DNA of 64,000 nucleotides from Pelobates cultripes (GCA_933207985.1 OW240921.1:103498371-103562370); one strand, 5' to 3'. Positions 21,205 through 32,230 are shown, counted from the stretch's first letter. Numbers and translations: made by a program. The notes: generated by a model not told the origin, from the letters alone.

Positions 21205-22010
21205 TGTGTCCAGGAGGGTAAGCTTGAGCCTGGTAAGCTTTTCTTTGTCTTTCAGGATGGCTGAGTGGTCAGTGAAGGAGCTGTTGTCCAGCGTTCAGGA
21301 GGCTGCATGGAGCAGAGGGACGGTGTGGCTGCAGGAGACGCTGGTGGCGGTGATGTCGTTGGCGGAGCAAGATGGCCGCAGAGGAGGGCACCCAGCACAA
21401 ATGCGAAGGTCATCGCAAGCCTTAGCCCAGGACTGGAGATGGGGGAGTCCCCCACAGGACCTGCAGGCCTGGCTGAAGTCGGCAGAGAGGTGTCCCACCT
21501 GCACATGAGGCAGGCGTCGGTGGCTCTGGGCAGCATGGGCGGCACGAGCCCCATCACCCCAAGGCTGCATGGCAACCAGTCTGATGGGTGTCGTGCTTGG
21601 AAAGCAGGCTCCCGCAGGCGGTGGGCCCCCCTGGTGGAGATGGGACCCCTGAAGGGTGTTCTGCCTGGTGGACGGAAGGAAGGTCCCAGGTCTGGACAGC
21701 ACTGGGTCCCTCAAGGGAGCAGCAGCCCTCAGGCAAGTACTAGCCCTGGTGGGTTAGCAGGAGGCCCCTCCACAGCAGGGGGCACTGCTGGAGGTGGGAG
21801 CAGGCCTTCTAAGGCTTTACCCATGGTGCATTCTGGTTCCCCAGGGGTGAGGCAGGCAGCGGGCACCTCGGGTTTGGGTGGTATAATTCACCTCAAGCAG
21901 GGGCACCTGGCAATACGTGGAAAGGGTCAGTGGGGTTGTCCACCGGGGGGTGCACGACAGGCCTCTTGTAGAAGGCGGGCGCAGCAAGGAGGGAGCGCAG
22001 ACAGGTAGCT
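21205..22010 (+). pseudogene. Repeat-derived gene-like ORF with splice acceptor (copy 1)
   Basis: A pyrimidine tract and TTTCTTTGTCTTTCAG (about 21240-21255) lead into an ATG at 21257. The frame reads MAEWSVKELLSSVQEAAWSR, then becomes Arg/Gln-rich and stops at 21508. An overlapping frame (21265-22008) carries on as a low-complexity Gly/Pro/Arg stretch, which suggests a frameshift in one original coding exon. The opening Glu-Trp-x-x-x-Glu-Leu-Leu pattern resembles first exons of repetitive ORFs common in frog genomes, probably of a mobile element, but I cannot name the family. GC content is far above that of the neighbours. Copy 2 lacks 43 bp including this ATG. No function is assigned. Confidence 0.4.
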
Positions 22011-22860
22011 GAGCCCCCTGGGGTCCTTGTGGGGTCTCCTGCTATGGCATCATTCTTGGGTGCGAGAGGGGCTGTCCTGGTTCAGGTGAGTGTCAACACC
22101 TAGCCCCATATCCAGCTCGCAATCAACAGGACATTGGTGATGGTGATGCGGGGCAGGCACGGGGCAGGCGCGAGGAAGGCGCGGGGCAGGCACTATGCCG
22201 GGTGAGATGGGATCTGTGGGGGCAGATTTCCAGGTCTTCGGGTGGTGCTGTGCAGGAGTCCAGGAAGCAGGTGGGCAATGGGTTCGCACATTAGATGTTG
22301 CAGCTGGCCGCACGGGGTCCACAGGGGTCGCACTTCACAGGGCACGAAGGATGTGTCCCGGGGCTGGCGACAGCTGTGCTCGGCCTGGCGTAGGTCTCAG
22401 ATTAGCAGGTCCCCTATAACCGAGTGGGGGCAGGGAAGGAGCCCTTTGGCTGGTAGGGATGTCGGCTTGTCGGAGTAGGGAAGCAGTGCATCCAGGGGTG
22501 GCGTCGGTGTCTCTGGGTTAGCATTGGAGACCAGCAGCTCTTCTGGAGGGCGCTCGATTACACCACAGCGGGGTGCGCAACACAGGCCTAGTTACATGCG
22601 CAGCCATAGTCATAGCCACAGAGGGAGAGTTAGCAGGGCTTCCAGGTCCCTGCATGACCACCATGTGGGGTAGGACCTCTTTATTTTAGTATTGCAGGAA
22701 GGCTTGGTCAGGGCATTGTTTCTGCGGGGTGGTGGAGCTCAGACGGCTTAAGGTTTCAAGGTCTGAGCTTGCGGCAGGGTGGGGTAAGGAACATTAAGGA
22801 AAATGGGCCTTAGTTAATCTAGGAGTAAGGGCAGTTAGTTGATTGGTTAAAAGGGTACAC
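22011..22860. other. GC-rich continuation of the repeat-derived unit (copy 1)
   Basis: G-rich and CpG-containing, with short tandem GCGGGGCAGGC units at about 22147-22195. There is no convincing open frame. It is nearly invariant between the two copies (62365-63210). Confidence 0.5.
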
Positions 22861-22917
22861 TGTTCGTACAGGTTTTGGTAGGTTTCGAGTCCGTTGGTGG
22901 CTCAGAACATCGGTGGT

Positions 22918-22943
22918 GTAGGGGTATCTGGATATACCCCTAC
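22918..22943. repeat. 10-bp-stem hairpin (copy 1)
   Basis: GTAGGGGTAT, loop CTGGAT, ATACCCCTAC. A perfect stem, identical in copy 2 (about 63272-63297). Confidence 0.7.
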
Positions 22944-22949
22944 CAGGTG

Positions 22950-24787
22950 AAATCGATGAATGTTGGCACTTTACATGTTATATTTATATGGTTCTTATAT
23001 ATTGTGAATTATTTTACGCTGTTGGTCACTACATTGATTTAAATATGGGAGGGATGATATAATGTTGGGGGTGTAGCAGGTAATGACCTTTATATTTAAT
23101 TGTTTATTATAAGTTATTATTGGGTCTTATCAGGTGGGTTGGATTTAGGTTCATGGATCCCTCCCCTGCCCATATGGCGACTATGCACCTGTCAAGTGAA
23201 TCCCACAGTAAAGCATTATACATGCTTTCCTATGGGGGAAATACTAATGCTAGCGCACCCATCGTCCCTGGACTCAGGTAATTTGCTTGCAAAGTCGATT
23301 GGATAGAATCCAGCAAAAGAAGTGAACCAATATGATAAGAAACCTTTTAACTAATGCAAACTCTGTTTTGATGATCACACTTGCAGTATCTGGGTAAAAT
23401 TACTGCTCAAATATGATCAAACATTTCCATTGCGAGATAAGCACAGAAGCATCAAATCTACAAATAGGTAATATGTTTAAGGATATGTTGGCATGGTGAT
23501 GTGTTGCATTATTGGTCCTTGGTGTGCAATTTATTTTAGTACTTTATTTTTATACATTGCTTTTACCCCAACCAGTTGTAAAAAATAGTTTTTATAACAC
23601 TCGTATGCTAACACAGTTTTGTTTTATTCTGGAAACACACTATCTAAATGTCTATTCTTTTATATAACCGTAAAAAAAAAAGTTACTTTTTTGCAAGTTG
23701 GTCTCTAAATAGATTTTTTAAGCAAGTGTAACCCCCATACTCTCAGACATATAATGTTAATAATCTCTCCTTGCAGCCTGCATTATCTGTCTTCATTTCC
23801 CAGCGATTATTTATTCCCTCTGCTGTGACTTAAACAGAACTTCCTCTGTCAGTCTGGCACAGGAGATAGATAGGAAAGGAAGGAAATGTTTGAATTTAGG
23901 TTGGTATGAAAAATATCCTTACACCTGCAGAATAGCAGAAGGTATGTTTGATTTAATACTTCTAAACCCAGGAGGTGCATGATAACCAATTCTGTTTCTT
24001 AGTGATTAGAAGCCCAGAGGTAAGTCTGCCTAAGTCTCTATTCAGTGTTTGTGTTGACCCTCTTAATCTGTGGAAAGGCTGCATCTCTAATTATGACTAT
24101 ATGGAAATTTTACTACTTTATCTCTTTAAGCACATAGCTCTGTAACCTCATCCAAATGGACACCATTTGTATACTTCTCCAATTAAAGGGAATTTTTATA
24201 ATTACTTAAACATGCACAGTCATTCATGTAATTATTTTTTGTGTGCTTTTATTTCTTTGTTAAAAACAAACAAACAAACGACTAAATGTATTATAAAATA
24301 AGCCATTTTTGAGGCATGCCTCACTCTATCGGATTTTTATAGTTATTATTGAAGGTAAGTGGACACTTCAACATGGTGCTGATCATTATTTTTAATGCAT
24401 TACATTAGTAATCTGACTGGAAAGTAACTCACAAAAAAAACTAATCTTCCTGTTGTTTCCAATTAAAATGCTGTATAATTCACACCAAATGTATATATTT
24501 GCTTTTCCCTATATTGATTATTATCTGCTTCTTCATTGTTCATTCAACTAATGTAAGCAAATCCTTCTGATGGGTACAGTTCAGGCCATCTTTCCTTGCA
24601 TTATCTATGGCATGTACAAATACACATGACCTTTGATACTCCTTGCAAAAATTCTCAATAACCATAATAGAGGGATAATTTTTTTATTTTTTTATTTTTT
24701 TTATCAGAGGATGATTAGAGCTGAAGCCATGGGGTGGGGATAATCTTGGCACCAGTTGGCCATTCTTCACTATCCAATTCTCTAGGC
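22950..24787. other. No gene recognised
   Basis: AT-rich with scattered poly-T and A/C runs. The stretch 23195-23250 (AAGCATTATACATGCTTTCC) resembles an internal hairpin of the TTAA MITEs. The duplication can be followed to 23645; beyond that there is nothing to compare with. Confidence 0.5.
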
Positions 24788-24929
24788 CAAGGTATCTTAA
24801 ACTCTAGCCCCTCTCCCCAGATGATGCTGAACTATAGTTCCCAAAAGTCTCTGGCTATCTACTGCATTTTAAAAATTCTTGTAGTTTTAGGTCATCAACA
24901 TCGGAGAGGCCAGAGATTAAGATGCTCTG
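24788..24929. mobile_element. hAT-type MITE with 8-bp flanking repeat
   Basis: The ends are CAAGGTATCTTAAACTCTAG and, on the other strand, CAGAGCATCTTAATCTCTGG. The flanks CTCTAGGC (24780-24787) and CTCTAGAC (24930-24937) match at seven of eight bases. The interior is an imperfect hairpin. Confidence 0.7.
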
Positions 24930-25049
24930 CTCTAGACTGTGTGATAGAGTTAAATACTAAACATATAATAGTACATACAGAACAGTATATTTAGTTCTCC
25001 TCTGAGAGAAGGGTGGTTTAAAACGCTGTGCTGACATTCATGTGCTTAA

Positions 25050-25280
25050 AGGAACACTGTATTCTTAGAAATACAATCATGTATTCCAAACATAAAAGTG
25101 TTATACTTGCTATTTAGAGTAATGGTCCTCCTCAGGATGTACTTAACTTACATGGTCTCACCACAGCTGCTGCTTCTCCCCTCACTAAGAACACCATTAC
25201 TGATGATATCGGCCAATCCAATGCTTCCCTATAGAGGTTAGAAGGGGAGGGCTTGCAAAGGCAAAATTTATATAGTAAAA
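25050..25280. mobile_element. TTAA MITE fragment
   Basis: TTAA followed by AGGAACACTGTATTCTTAG and a partner stem (TACAATCATGTATTCC). The interior reads as in the other MITEs (CCAATGCTTCCCTATAGAGG). The right end was lost where the next repeat begins. Confidence 0.6.
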
Positions 25281-25289
25281 ATCAAAGAG

Positions 25290-25425
25290 GGGGGCACTCT
25301 TAGGTCTTTGTAAAATATCCAATAGTGTTTATTCAAAAAGTTAACATGCGCTTGATCGACATTTCAACCCGTTTGGGTCTTCCTCAAGATCATTCAAACG
25401 TGAAATAACAAATATTATATAAGGA
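25290..25425 (-). repeat. 3' end module of an unidentified retroelement, reverse orientation
   Basis: On the - strand it reads GAGGAAGACCCAAACGGG, then GAAATGTCGATC, then GAATAAACACTATTGG. This is the same style of module as at 14925-15056. Confidence 0.4.
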
Positions 25426-25880
25426 AATGATTAACTTACCAATAGAGTACCAATAGAGTGCAGACAGCTGACTAATGGGTGCCAACCCGGAAGCATGTGG
25501 GGAAGATCACGTGACATGACATAAGAGACTTGAAGATGCATGATGACATGGGATCATGGTTGCTAGGTAACACATACACAGTGTGACCGTGAATCTGACA
25601 CCAAGAATAAAATCAAAAGCAAGGAATAAACTGTTAGATAAAATACTCTTGCGACCTGTTTTTTGCTCTCCGATCAGTGGAATAAAGTATATAAACTCTC
25701 TGGAACCCACCAAAGCGCTATTAAAAAGGTGAAGAGAGATGTCTAGTTAGTGATGTGAGTGTATATCAAAATAAAACTTCTGTGAAACAGAATAGGCATG
25801 CAGCATAAGTGTACAAACTAGAAAGGTGTTGATGTTACAGTGCTAGTGGTTCTATCTAACAGAGTACCTAATATATATTG

Positions 25881-26231
25881 TGATGGAATTTATCTTGATT
25901 CCAATATTAAAATTGGCTAACTTGAACTCAGGAAATGCTTGATGCTTAACACAACACTTAAGACCATATATGTCTAGTTCCACCTGAGATGTCTCTTCTC
26001 TAATCTTTTTGTTCTTTCTTACCTTGGAACTTATTTGTTATGTGTACATGACCTTCATCCCTATGTCTTATCTATACTCCTTTCCTATTACTGTTCTATG
26101 AGTATTTGCACGTAAGCACTTACTTTTTAATGTATAAAACCCAGCTGATGAATAAAACGGCAGAGGCTTATTTTGAATACCAACAGGTGTCTGGTGTCTA
26201 ACTCTTGCTTCTCCAAGTGCACTTGTAACAA
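25881..26231 (+). repeat. Candidate LTR
   Basis: Starts TGTGATGGAATTTATC and ends at about TTGTAACAACA. It contains TATAAAACCC near 26134 and AATAAAACGG near 26152, followed by a T/C-rich stretch. The sequence after it, ATTTGGGCTTCC, faintly resembles a retroviral primer site region. There is no partner LTR in the window and no clear target duplication, so a solo or truncated LTR is possible. Confidence 0.4.
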
Positions 26232-26279
26232 CAATTTGGGCTTCCTCTGAATATAACAAAGATCAACATTCTGATCCAC

Positions 26280-26281
<2 letters not shown>

Positions 26282-26312
<31 letters not shown>
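26282..26312. repeat. (TA)n microsatellite
   Basis: About fifteen TA units. Confidence 0.9.
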
Positions 26313-26315
<3 letters not shown>

Positions 26316-26963
26316 ACATCTGGTGAAGTTAACAGTGGTGCACAATAATGTATAAAAATAAAGAAAAAACATAAAAATAAGCAACATCATATTATGTAGG
26401 CACAGAAGCAAGAGCCCGTGTTTCTGCATATACATATACAAGAAATATTAATAAGTAAACAATGAACAATAATGATAAAAGGTATAGAGCCTCTAAGAGT
26501 AGCCCACAAAAGCCTTGTTAGACACAAAAGATCTAAGGGGATATATGGAACTATATGTGAAAAAAATCCAAATAACATTTAAAAAAAAATAATGGGGACA
26601 AATATATAGAATAAAATAAAATGACCATATTTATTTATTTATTTATTTATTTGTTTGTTTATTTTTGGGCAGTGTCCATTTAAGCTGTAATGGTTCTGAT
26701 GTCCTTTTAAGTGCAATGTTAATGCTTTTTACTAAAAGTAAATATTTATGCCATAAAATAAAAATCACATTATTATTATAACCCTTTAACGTCATTGTGT
26801 TACTCAAATATCATTAAGGGTAAATTTAGTAATTACAATTTTCATTAGGCTTGATTACTTATTTTGGTACAACTTGTGCTGATTTGAATGATCGGTCAAA
26901 TTCCTGAACTCCAAGCTCAAAATGAACCAGCTGTAATGCTCAATGGTCATACATGTTTGTTTT
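26313..26963. other. AT-rich DNA up to the assembly gap, with (TTTA)n
   Basis: A TTTA/TTTG tetranucleotide tract at about 26630-26666. No genes recognised. Confidence 0.6.
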
Positions 26964-27063
26964 NNNNNNNNNNNNNNNNNNNNNNNNNNNNNNNNNNNNN
27001 NNNNNNNNNNNNNNNNNNNNNNNNNNNNNNNNNNNNNNNNNNNNNNNNNNNNNNNNNNNNNNN
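26964..27063. other. Assembly gap of exactly 100 N
   Basis: A run of 100 N, which is a conventional placeholder for a gap of unknown size. Flanking sequence may therefore not be adjacent in the genome, and frames that cross it are meaningless. Confidence 1.
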
Positions 27064-27775
27064 TGGAAATAATTTCCCATTTACTGAACCAAGTGGGAAA
27101 TAGCAAGGGCAGGCAATAAAGGGTTTGCACCCAGGTCTAAAGGCTGCAGGGACACCGTTTAGCCTGTCCCCACAAGTCTGTGACACGCCCAAGTGGCAGT
27201 GGTCCTAATCTTCCTGATGTCCCAAAAAAGGTGTTTAAAGGGCCAGCACCAGTCACATAAAGAGTCCATAAGCCCCAATATGCCCACCGACAGTCTTAAA
27301 GGGCCATACACACCAAAAAAAAGTGCATACATTTTCACAATCTCCCAGGGGCCATAGTCATGCGGGAGGAGGCTGGCAAGTAGGCTTCTCCACAACCCAG
27401 GGAAGCAGGGCAATTTGCCATTTAAAGGGCCCGTTACAAATAGCAGCTTGTAACAAGGTGTCAATCCATATCTGCCAAGTGACCCTATGTAGGGGGAACA
27501 GTCCCTATTCTGCTCTGTGTCAGTGTGTATCAGGGGCTCTGAGGACAGGTGTCAATCCATATGTCAAGGTGTCAATATGTCATATGTCAGGTGTCAATCC
27601 ATATTGATTGTGATTTAGGAATGTTAGGTGATTTCTGCCCTTTATGGATTAAAACCAGACTCTGTATCAACTGTGTAATTTTCCATGGGAGTTTTGCCAT
27701 GGATCCCCCTCCGGCATGCCACAGTCAGGTGTTAGTCCCCTTGAAACAACTTTTCCATCCCTATTGTGGCCAGAA
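27064..27775. repeat. Mosaic of unassigned repeats
   Basis: The short block GGTGTCAATCCATAT occurs several times between 27458 and 27605. No coding frame has recognisable motifs. Confidence 0.4.
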
Positions 27776-27915
27776 AGAGTCCCTGTGTGTTTTAAAATTC
27801 GCCTCCCCATTGAAGTCAATGGCGTTTCGGGCGGTTCGCCGGTTCGCGAACATTTGCGGAAGTTCGCGTTCGCCGTTCGCGAACCGAAAATTTCGGGTTC
27901 GCGACATCACTAATC
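27775..27915. repeat. CpG-dense repeat with TTCGCGAA-like palindromes
   Basis: AAAATTCGCCTCCCCATTGA is followed by closely packed GGTTCGC, TTCGCGAAC and GTTCGCG motifs up to about 27905. This is strikingly CpG-rich in an AT-rich neighbourhood. It resembles an abundant frog repeat, but I cannot name it. Confidence 0.5.
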
Positions 27916-28166
27916 AGGATCCTCTTTATATCGGCAGTCTAATAATTTTGTTTCTTTGCAAATCGTAATTTATTGAGATTTTATTCAAGAGATAGTAAAG
28001 ATCAGAAGGAGCACGCATGCTCCGAAAAGTAAAACTGCAGTATAGTAATGGACACAGGTTATATACAGCCAAACATGACAACATTGAGAATATTCAGTTA
28101 AGGTGTAAGAATACTTATTAACCATGCGGGCTGTAGTAGGGGTGCATCTCTGTGTAGATCTATTAA

Positions 28167-28659
28167 AGGACCACTCTAGGCACCCAGACCACTTCAGCTT
28201 AATGAAGTGTTCTGGGTGCCTGGTCCTTCTAGGGTTAACCCATTTTTTCATAATTATAGCAGTTTCAGAGAAACTGCTATAATTATGAATGGGTTAAGCC
28301 TTCCCCCTAATCCTCTAGTGGCTGTCTCATTGACAGCCACTAGAGGCGCTTGCGTGCTTCTCACTGTAATTTTCACAGTGAGAGCACGCCAGCGTCCATA
28401 GGAAAGCATTGTAAATGCTTTCCTATGAGACCGGCTGAATGCGCGCGCAGCTCTTGCCGCGCGTGCGCATTCAGCCGGCGGGGCGTAACGGAGGCGGAGA
28501 GGAGGAGGAGAGCTCTCCGCCCAGCGCTGGAAAAAGGTAAGTTTTTACCCCTTTCCCCTTCCAGAGCCGGGCGGGAGGGGGTCCCTGAGGGTGGGGGCAC
28601 CCTCAGGGCACTATAGTGCCAGGAAAACGAGTATGTTTTCCTGGCACTATAGTGGTCCT
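28167..28659. mobile_element. Complete hairpin-chain TTAA MITE (family A)
   Basis: TTAA target duplications at 28163-28166 and 28660-28663; terminal AGGACCACT and AGTGGTCCT. The 493-bp body is almost wholly a series of separate hairpins: 28178-28221, 28233-28298, 28312-28346, 28352-28389, 28397-28427, 28431-28478, 28493-28522, 28583-28608 and 28609-28654. TTAA duplication is typical of piggyBac-type transposition. The element is in the opposite orientation to its copy at 51699-52183. Confidence 0.85.
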
Positions 28660-28663
28660 TTAA

Positions 28664-29490
28664 CCTTAAACTGTGGATTTAAAGGAGGACAGTACCCCCA
28701 TTCAGGCTATGCTCACCAGATAATCAAGGCATGTACAAAATATTCTCTATCTAGTGTATGGCTCTATGGTAGCTGGTTCCAAAAAAACGTATGACCGCTT
28801 TCCTCATCATAATGACGCATGATGGTTGGGCAGTCTAATCATTACAATGTTCTGTAGTAGTGCCAGTAATCCCTTGATGTAGTCCCCCAGATAAGAGTCA
28901 AACCATTTTTGAACCAATTTATTTGGTAGACCCTTTTCACTTATAGCTAATTAGAAATTTCTACCTCTGCATGAGTGGCATCACTACATTCAAATGTAAT
29001 TGATAGCACTAACATATTTTGCAGTGGTTTACAATTATAGAAGTGGATAATTAAAGCCCCTGCTCAAACTAGCTTATAGTCTACGGGGATTTAAGGTAGA
29101 CAGATGTATATTATTAAGTGTCTTGCCCAAGTGTAAAATCTGTGTTTCTTGCCTTTACTACAGAATTCAATGTTTTGGTCCAAAATAATATTAAGTAAGC
29201 TATAAATAAGATGCAGCACTCACAGAACTTGTATTGACAATTGCATATAAGGTCACATGGTACAGTCAAACAATTCAAACTGAATCAAATGAATCAAATG
29301 AAGAAGGCAATAGACCCTTACATTGGTGATCCTTAAAATTACAACAATAAAATTTAAAAAATATATACTTAATTCATCTATTTTGTAATATTACAAAAAA
29401 CAAATGTGTGAGATATAGGCGCTTATATTATAATGATATGTGTTATAGCAGCTCGAACACTGTGTGGGTGCTCCAAAATCACCCACTAGT
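28664..29490. other. No gene recognised
   Basis: Short frames only. GTCAAACCATTTTTGAACC near 28900 resembles the hairpin stem at 34769-34796. Confidence 0.5.
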
Positions 29491-29587
29491 CAAAATATAG
29501 AAAATACACACAGGTCCAGGTGTGGAAGTGGATAACCTCTGAACCACCCGGTGATATTAGTGCAGCACTGTATATTTACAATTGAAA

Positions 29588-29682
29588 CTCACCCTTCAAA
29601 AAAGCTTTAGCATCTCTTTCCATATGTGAAACACACCCTTCAAAAAAGCTTCACCATCTGTTTCCAAATGTGTGATTCTAAT
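29588..29682. repeat. Short tandem duplication of about 45 bp
   Basis: CACCCTTCAAAAAAGCTT occurs twice, each time followed by a C-ATCT-TTTCCA-ATGTG segment. Confidence 0.6.
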
Positions 29683-29736
29683 GATGTGACTTTGCCAATA
29701 CGTCACTTCCGGTTTTTCGAACGGAACTATAGCCCC

Positions 29737-29877
29737 CATGATTCTTAGCGGCGGTATGTTCCGTGTTCGGCATATTAATGCGGTATGAAAGTCCATTTGT
29801 ACACTTATACTGTACAAATGGACTTTCATACTGCATTAATATGCCGAACACAGAACATACAGCCGCTAAGAATCATG
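29737..29877. repeat. Near-perfect 141-bp palindrome
   Basis: Arms of 67 bp (29737-29803 and 29811-29877) differ at three positions around a 7-base centre, CTTATAC. Divergent open frames begin inside it: on the - strand ending at 29596, and on the + strand from 29785 to 30060. They share nearly the same first 31 residues, as the palindrome dictates. The + frame continues with a hydrophobic stretch (IFRIFIFVFVFYCFL) that would be a membrane segment if translated. There is no other evidence that either frame is a gene. Confidence 0.85.
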
Positions 29878-30394
29878 ATGGAAGGGGAGGACCCAGAAAA
29901 CCCTTCAAACAGCAGAACCAGTAATGAACATGATGACCGATTGAAAAAGCCTGATTACCTGATTACTATCTTTAGGATTTTTATCTTCGTATTTGTATTT
30001 TATTGCTTTTTACGAATAAACAGCACGCCAGTGCACTTAAAAGAAACTGTAATTACATGAAGGGGTGCTGTCCTGGAACCAATACAGCAAAGAAATAAAT
30101 GCCAAGACACAAATGAATAGGTTAAATCAAACGATATATATATTACAGAGAACCAAAAGACAAAACAAACAATATACATACAATGCCACAAAATATATAC
30201 AATAAATCAAGATAAGCCCGAATAGTGCAGGCAACGTATACTGAAACAGTCCTTTGGTATAAGGGCAGGATTGTACAGTTACCACGAGTAGTAGGTAGGG
30301 CACAAATCCAGAGTCACAAGACTAATATACTGACACCAGGAAGCAAGGTCAGAAGCAGAATAAATTAACAAGGCTGCAGGGTCAGGATCACTGG

Positions 30395-30625
30395 TAATAA
30401 AGCCGAGAACACGGAACCAGAACACAGGATCGGAGGGCACAGGAATGAAGGACCATGAGGACACAGTAACGCAGGATCAAGAGGACACAGGACGAAGACC
30501 AGGAGAACACATGAACGAAGACCAGGAGGCACAGGACACAAGACAAAGGAACAGTATGCAGGATCAAGGAGCCAGGAGCCAGAATCACAGGGAACCAGGA
30601 ACCAGGGAAACAGGAGACAATAGAC
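30395..30625. repeat. Purine-rich degenerate minisatellite
   Basis: Variants of GGACACAGGA, GACGAAGACCAGGAG and GGAACCAGG repeat irregularly. Open frames on both strands are low complexity and not credible as genes. Confidence 0.65.
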
Positions 30626-31327
30626 AATGATCTGGCAAGGAGTGAGGGGAGAAACCAAACTACATAGGTGCTTAACAAGGACCAGGTGAAGTGCTAATGA
30701 AAAGAAATTTGAAACAGTGCCAAACAGAGATAGTGGTGTGAATGGTACTGCGCGAGAGAATATAAACTAAGGAGTGTGTCGTGACAGAAACTGGTCCAGT
30801 TCCAGTGTTGCTGGGTATCTAAGGGAAGCTGTCACCCTCAATTGACACACAAACTTTTGCGCTTAGAGCCAGTCTGGAAGGCTCTATGTCAGGTGAGCAC
30901 ACCTAGAATTACCTCCACAATACTTAGTGTGTAAACTGTCTGCACTTAGCATATCTATTCCCACCCTTCTTCTCTTTTGATACATACAACATACGGAGAA
31001 AAACACTATTTATTCAGAAGATTCAAAGGGGTTGTAGGCTACCTAAAAGCATACCAGCTGAAAAGTTTGGGGCCTATGTCTAAAGGCTTCTTACAATGTG
31101 AGTTTGCTATCACTCACTCTTCTTTCACCACTCATTGTAGCAACAATTTTGCACTATATATCGCTATGTATCTCCTTATCTTTATATGTCTTAGTCTAAC
31201 TATCCCAAAAAAGCTTTTTTGAAGTGCAAGTTTCAATTGTAAATATAAAGCGCTGCACTAATATCACCAGGTGGTTCAGGTGTTATCCACTTCCACACCT
31301 GGACCTGTGTGTATTTTCTATATTTTG

Positions 31328-32084
31328 TAATGTGTATTTAAAGTATAAATAAAAAAAGATAAGCTTTTGTGTAAGTAGTGCACATACTATTTTTTTGGTT
31401 TGTTTTTTAATACACTCTGCAAAATGTTTCAAGTGCACTGTCACCATCTGAGAACTTTGTTGAATTTACCTCTGGGTGTACGGTGACCAGGGGGAATGGT
31501 AGATGTGAGATTTACTTACTTAAACCTGTCCCTCTTAGGTGCACCCATTGTGATCTGGTCGATCTTCTTCAGCTCCTGGTCCTTCACTGCCAGGAGCCCA
31601 CATCACTGCTGCACTCTTGCACATGCGCAGAGTTAAGGTCTATGGAGGATCCTGTGAGACCATGGTGATGGCTGTCAGGATTGACTTTCTACCTCTGCCC
31701 AGAGTTTGAGAAAGTCAGGCAGAGAAAATATACAGAGACAAGGTAGTCCCAATTTAATCTCTAAAAAAACAGTAAAAAATTTCCAGGCAAATTTAAAACA
31801 TTAATTTTATTTTTGTATTTTGTGTAAAAAACATGGAAAGTGCGCAGTAAAACGTCACACGTGTTATTTTATAGAAAATGTATTTAAATAAATATATATA
31901 CAATTTTGCAAAAAAAAAAAAGAAAGAAAATATATCACAAAGTTATCAGACCACGAATAATGAAATGCAAGCATCTGATACATTTTGAGAATATGGCATG
32001 TTAAACTGAATTTGTATTAGAACAACAAGGTATTTAGTTTTCTCTAAATACTATGCAGTTAAATAGTTTATAGTTAAATAGTTA
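31328..32084. other. No gene recognised
   Basis: Contains A-rich runs (31910-31925). One moderately GC-rich patch at 31480-31690 has no informative open frame. Confidence 0.5.
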
Positions 32085-32230
32085 TTTACTAAAGTGAGAA
32101 CTCAAAGTGAATTAAAAGTGAATTTCAAATTTAAGGTTACAGGAGCTAAAATAGAAAGCACAACTGATTTTTTACCTTAAATACGAAAGTCAATTTGAAT
32201 TCATTTTTAATTATCACTTTAGTAACAAAC
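32085..32230. mobile_element. Palindromic MITE-like element
   Basis: TTACTAAAGTGAGAACTC at the left is matched by AATTATCACTTTAGTAA at the right. The inner arms AAAGTGAATTTCAAATT and TCAATTTGAATTCATTTT also pair. About 145 bp. Confidence 0.65.

Larger units (their letters stand above)
6173..23645 (+). repeat. Copy 1 of a large direct duplication
   Basis: Matches 45537-64000 in the same orientation with matching order of all repeats. The offset is 39364 at the left edge and 40355 at the window end, the difference being the net effect of indels. The match stops at 6173 on the left. On the right it is still continuing when copy 2 reaches the window end, so 23645 is only the last testable base. 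By eye, some stretches (22050-22700) show about one difference, while others (16900-17450) show about 2 percent. Confidence 0.95.
29491..31327. mobile_element. 1.8-kb unit bounded by about 120-bp inverted repeats
   Basis: 29491-29610 and 31206-31327 are inverted complements with few mismatches. Both run from CAAAATATAGAAAATACAC at the outer edge to CTTCAAAAAAGCTTT at the inner edge. The shared block includes GGTGATATTAGTGCAGC. No flanking target duplication is evident. The unit could be a transposon with long inverted repeats or two copies of one repeat in opposite directions. Confidence 0.55.

Noticed and set aside
26855..27192. Open frames spanning the first N gap
   Set aside because: They run through 100 undetermined bases and have no support.
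28583..28654. GC-rich stem considered as a microRNA precursor
   Set aside because: It is the terminal hairpin of a multicopy MITE; hairpin shape alone does not support a microRNA call.
30279..30678. Overlapping open frames on both strands
   Set aside because: They arise from the purine-rich degenerate minisatellite; composition is biased and no motifs are present.
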